Part shown: one piece after another, positions 6,682 through 7,550 of the stretch
Position numbering within the stretch: the stretch's first letter is position 1
Layout of the letters: every line of letters begins with the position of its first letter
Assembly (NCBI GenBank): GCA_030593665.1
Contig: JAUVGS010000092.1
Coordinates: 1-7,550 of the forward strand
Origin: Chitinivibrionales bacterium
Lineage (GTDB): Bacteria; Fibrobacterota; Chitinivibrionia; Chitinivibrionales; JANQEN01
Reading direction: 5' to 3'
Length of the DNA: 7,550 bases
Notes under the pieces: generated by a model
What the model saw: the letters and a program-made list of their open reading frames with translations, nothing else
What the model was told of the DNA's origin: nothing
The model's database searches: none
Position numbers and translations under genes: made by a program

Positions 6682-6777
6682 GAGGTAATTGCATAAGTCG
6701 TAATTATAGTAAATATATTCAAAATTACTCCCTCTGGGGGTTGGGGAGGATGAAGATACGACTTTTACAATTACCTC
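6682..6777. repeat. 96-bp inverted-repeat element (possible MITE or IS remnant)
   Basis: The left arm 6682-6702 begins GAGGTAATTGCATAAGTCG; the right arm 6757-6777 is its reverse complement except for about two or three mismatches in the centre (CATA against TAAA). Between them is an AT-rich stretch and then a G-rich core, CTCTGGGGGTTGGGGAGG, with a small internal hairpin (CTCCC 6728-6732, GGGAG 6744-6748). Long matched termini around a short non-coding core look like a miniature inverted-repeat transposable element or dispersed intergenic repeat. I cannot identify a clear target-site duplication. It lies between a gene and its terminator. Confidence 0.6.
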
Positions 6778-6788
6778 ATTAAAATAAA

Positions 6789-6824
6789 AAACCCCGGTAG
6801 ACACTTTCCGGGGTTTCTATTTTC
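6789..6824 (+). terminator. Rho-independent terminator, probably bidirectional
   Basis: A perfect 9-bp stem, AAACCCCGG (6789-6797) with CCGGGGTTT (6808-6816), closes a 10-nt loop and is followed by the T-rich tail TTTCTATTTT. On the other strand the preceding A-run gives a T-run, so it could also stop minus-strand transcripts. It ends the transcript of the coiled-coil gene at 6176-6652 and makes it likely that the next gene has its own promoter. Confidence 0.85.
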
Positions 6825-6869
6825 CCTTCCAATTGTAAAAAATGCTATTTCTATAAAAAAAACATAATT

Positions 6870-6899
6870 TTGCGGAATTGATGAATACATCTTTATTAT
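6870..6899 (+). promoter_or_regulatory. Candidate sigma-70-type promoter for the second coiled-coil gene
   Basis: TTGCGG (6870-6875) and TATTAT (6894-6899) are separated by 18 nt, about 70 nt before the start codon and after the terminator, where a promoter is needed. The surrounding DNA is very AT-rich, so chance matches are likely and overlapping alternatives such as TTGATG (6878-6883) exist. Confidence 0.4.
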
Positions 6900-6953
6900 A
6901 TTACATAGTCTGGTTTCTTAATAACTGTAAACACATTTTAATAAATACAGATA

Positions 6954-6959
6954 AGGAGG
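6954..6959 (+). promoter_or_regulatory. Strong Shine-Dalgarno of the second coiled-coil gene
   Basis: AGGAGG stands 9 nt before ATG 6969-6971 and fixes this start. The surrounding leader (GATAAGGAGGAGTGTCTTT then ATGAA) resembles that of the paralogue at 6176 (GATAGAAGGAGGGTTTTCT then ATGAA). Confidence 0.85.
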
Positions 6960-6968
6960 AGTGTCTTT

Positions 6969-7550
6969 ATGAATGCTACCCAAAATCAAGATGGAAAATC
7001 GGGTGCAGCCGGAACCGCTGCCCCTGCCCCAAATCCCATGCCAAACCCTTTTGAAAACATTTCAAAAAGAACGAATTCTTTTTTAGGGGATATAAAAAAA
7101 TTGACGACCGCTTATGAGGATTCCCAGAAAAAAAGAACAGAACTGGCAAAAAAAGAAAAGGAGCTTCAAAGAGAGAGAGATGATATTGCTGCCGCTGAAA
7201 ATAAATTAGAGAACGACTTGCTCTCTCAGCTAAAATCGGTTCACGGGTTTCTTAATGAAACAATCGCCTACTCAAGTGAGATATATAGAAGAAGCCAGGC
7301 TGAAATCAATTACCGTATCCAGGCTGAAGCAGCACAGAGGGCACTTGCTGAAGCAGCACAAAAAGTTCTTAGCGATGCCGCTGAAAGAGCACACGCTGAA
7401 GCTGAATATAGGAAAAAAGCTGAAGTGGCACAGAAAGGCCTTCTTGAACAGGCACAGAAAGCACAAGCTGAAGCAGCACAGAGAATACAGGCAGAACTTA
7501 CAAAAACAGGCCACATCATTCTCGATAATAAACGGGTCACTCCTACTGAT
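6969..7550 (+). CDS. Coiled-coil protein with octapeptide repeats, partial at the window end
   Basis: I do not recognise a family. The reading frame is open from the ATG at 6969 through 194 codons to the window end without a stop, so the gene is cut. Residues 1-28 are a flexible Gly/Ala/Pro/Asn leader (SGAAGTAAPAPNPMPNPF). Residues 29-102 are a charged predicted coiled coil; residues 80-112 (LENDLLSQLKSVHGFLNETI onward) align with residues 46-78 of the upstream paralogue, and SFLGDIKKL (37-45) aligns with its SFSEQINKV (17-25), leaving 14 extra residues here, equal to two heptads. Residues 103-182 are about ten octapeptides with consensus A-E-A-A-Q-R/K-x-x. Residues 183 onward (IILDNKRVTPTD) start a different segment. 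No signal peptide or membrane helix is visible, so cytoplasmic is likely. The Ala/Glu/Lys-rich helix recalls TolA-like or filament-forming proteins by composition only. Function unknown. Confidence 0.8.
   Translation, partial: MNATQNQDGKSGAAGTAAPAPNPMPNPFENISKRTNSFLGDIKKLTTAYEDSQKKRTELAKKEKELQRERDDIAAAENKLENDLLSQLKSVHGFLNETIAYSSEIYRRSQAEINYRIQAEAAQRALAEAAQKVLSDAAERAHAEAEYRKKAEVAQKGLLEQAQKAQAEAAQRIQAELTKTGHIILDNKRVTPTD
7275..7514 (+). repeat. Ten in-register 24-bp repeats encoding 8-residue units
   Basis: Units start every 24 bases from 7275 and encode SEIYRRSQ, AEINYRIQ, AEAAQRAL, AEAAQKVL, SDAAERAH, AEAEYRKK, AEVAQKGL, LEQAQKAQ, AEAAQRIQ and AELTKTGH. The DNA core GCTGAAGCAGCACA recurs exactly at 7323, 7347 and 7467. 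An acidic residue is at position 2 in all ten, and Arg or Lys at position 6 in nine. The first and last units are the most degenerate. Confidence 0.82.

Noticed and set aside
7275..7514. CRISPR array suggested by regular spacing of repeats
   Set aside because: Units are contiguous, 24 bp, without unique spacers, and in frame within a coding sequence.
7272..7540. Two Cys/Ala-rich minus-strand frames
   Set aside because: Their cysteine and alanine runs are the reverse reading of the 24-bp repeats coding for AEAAQR-type octads; the plus-strand frame has a Shine-Dalgarno and a paralogue.

Overview
The window reads as chromosomal DNA of a Gram-negative, outer-membrane bacterium. The main evidence is an 802-residue TonB-dependent outer-membrane receptor with an N-terminal carboxypeptidase-regulatory-like domain, a layout common in Bacteroidota, Fibrobacterota and related FCB phyla. 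I cannot fix the phylum from the sequence. Intergenic DNA is AT-rich, several genes have strong AGGAGG-type ribosome binding sites, and the standard genetic code fits.

Left part (1-5929), minus strand. Five genes run right to left and look like one operon: radC (JAMM/MPN protein), a TonB-dependent receptor, a divergent PaaK-like adenylate-forming ligase, an exported protein with a probable flavodoxin-like domain, and a TrmJ/SpoU-family tRNA 2'-O-methyltransferase. Spacing is tight: 27 bp, 11-bp overlap, 4-bp overlap, 37 bp. The middle three genes are translationally interlocked, because the ribosome binding sites of the ligase and of the exported protein lie inside the last codons of the gene before. 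This suggests receptor, ligase and exported protein form one functional module, perhaps handling an organic acid, with radC and trmJ as housekeeping flanks. The substrate is unknown. Downstream of trmJ lies a large nested inverted repeat (1-123).

Divergent spacer (5930-6175). This is AT-rich DNA separating the radC operon from a plus-strand pair of genes.

Right part (6176-7550), plus strand. There are two small genes with strong ribosome binding sites and no recognisable family. They are paralogues: both share an N-terminal predicted coiled-coil domain (ungapped match of residues 46-78 in the first to 80-112 in the second), and their leaders around the Shine-Dalgarno also look alike. The tails differ completely. 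The first has an acidic/basic Pro-Glu-Lys tail with a 22-residue duplication and ends in a hydrophobic VFLFDL. The second continues into about ten in-register 8-residue repeats (consensus A-E-A-A-Q-R/K-x-x) and runs off the window end. Between them lie a 96-bp inverted-repeat element and a rho-independent terminator. This pair is the most novel content of the window. It may belong to a larger family of 'same coiled-coil head, different tail' cytoplasmic proteins continuing to the right.
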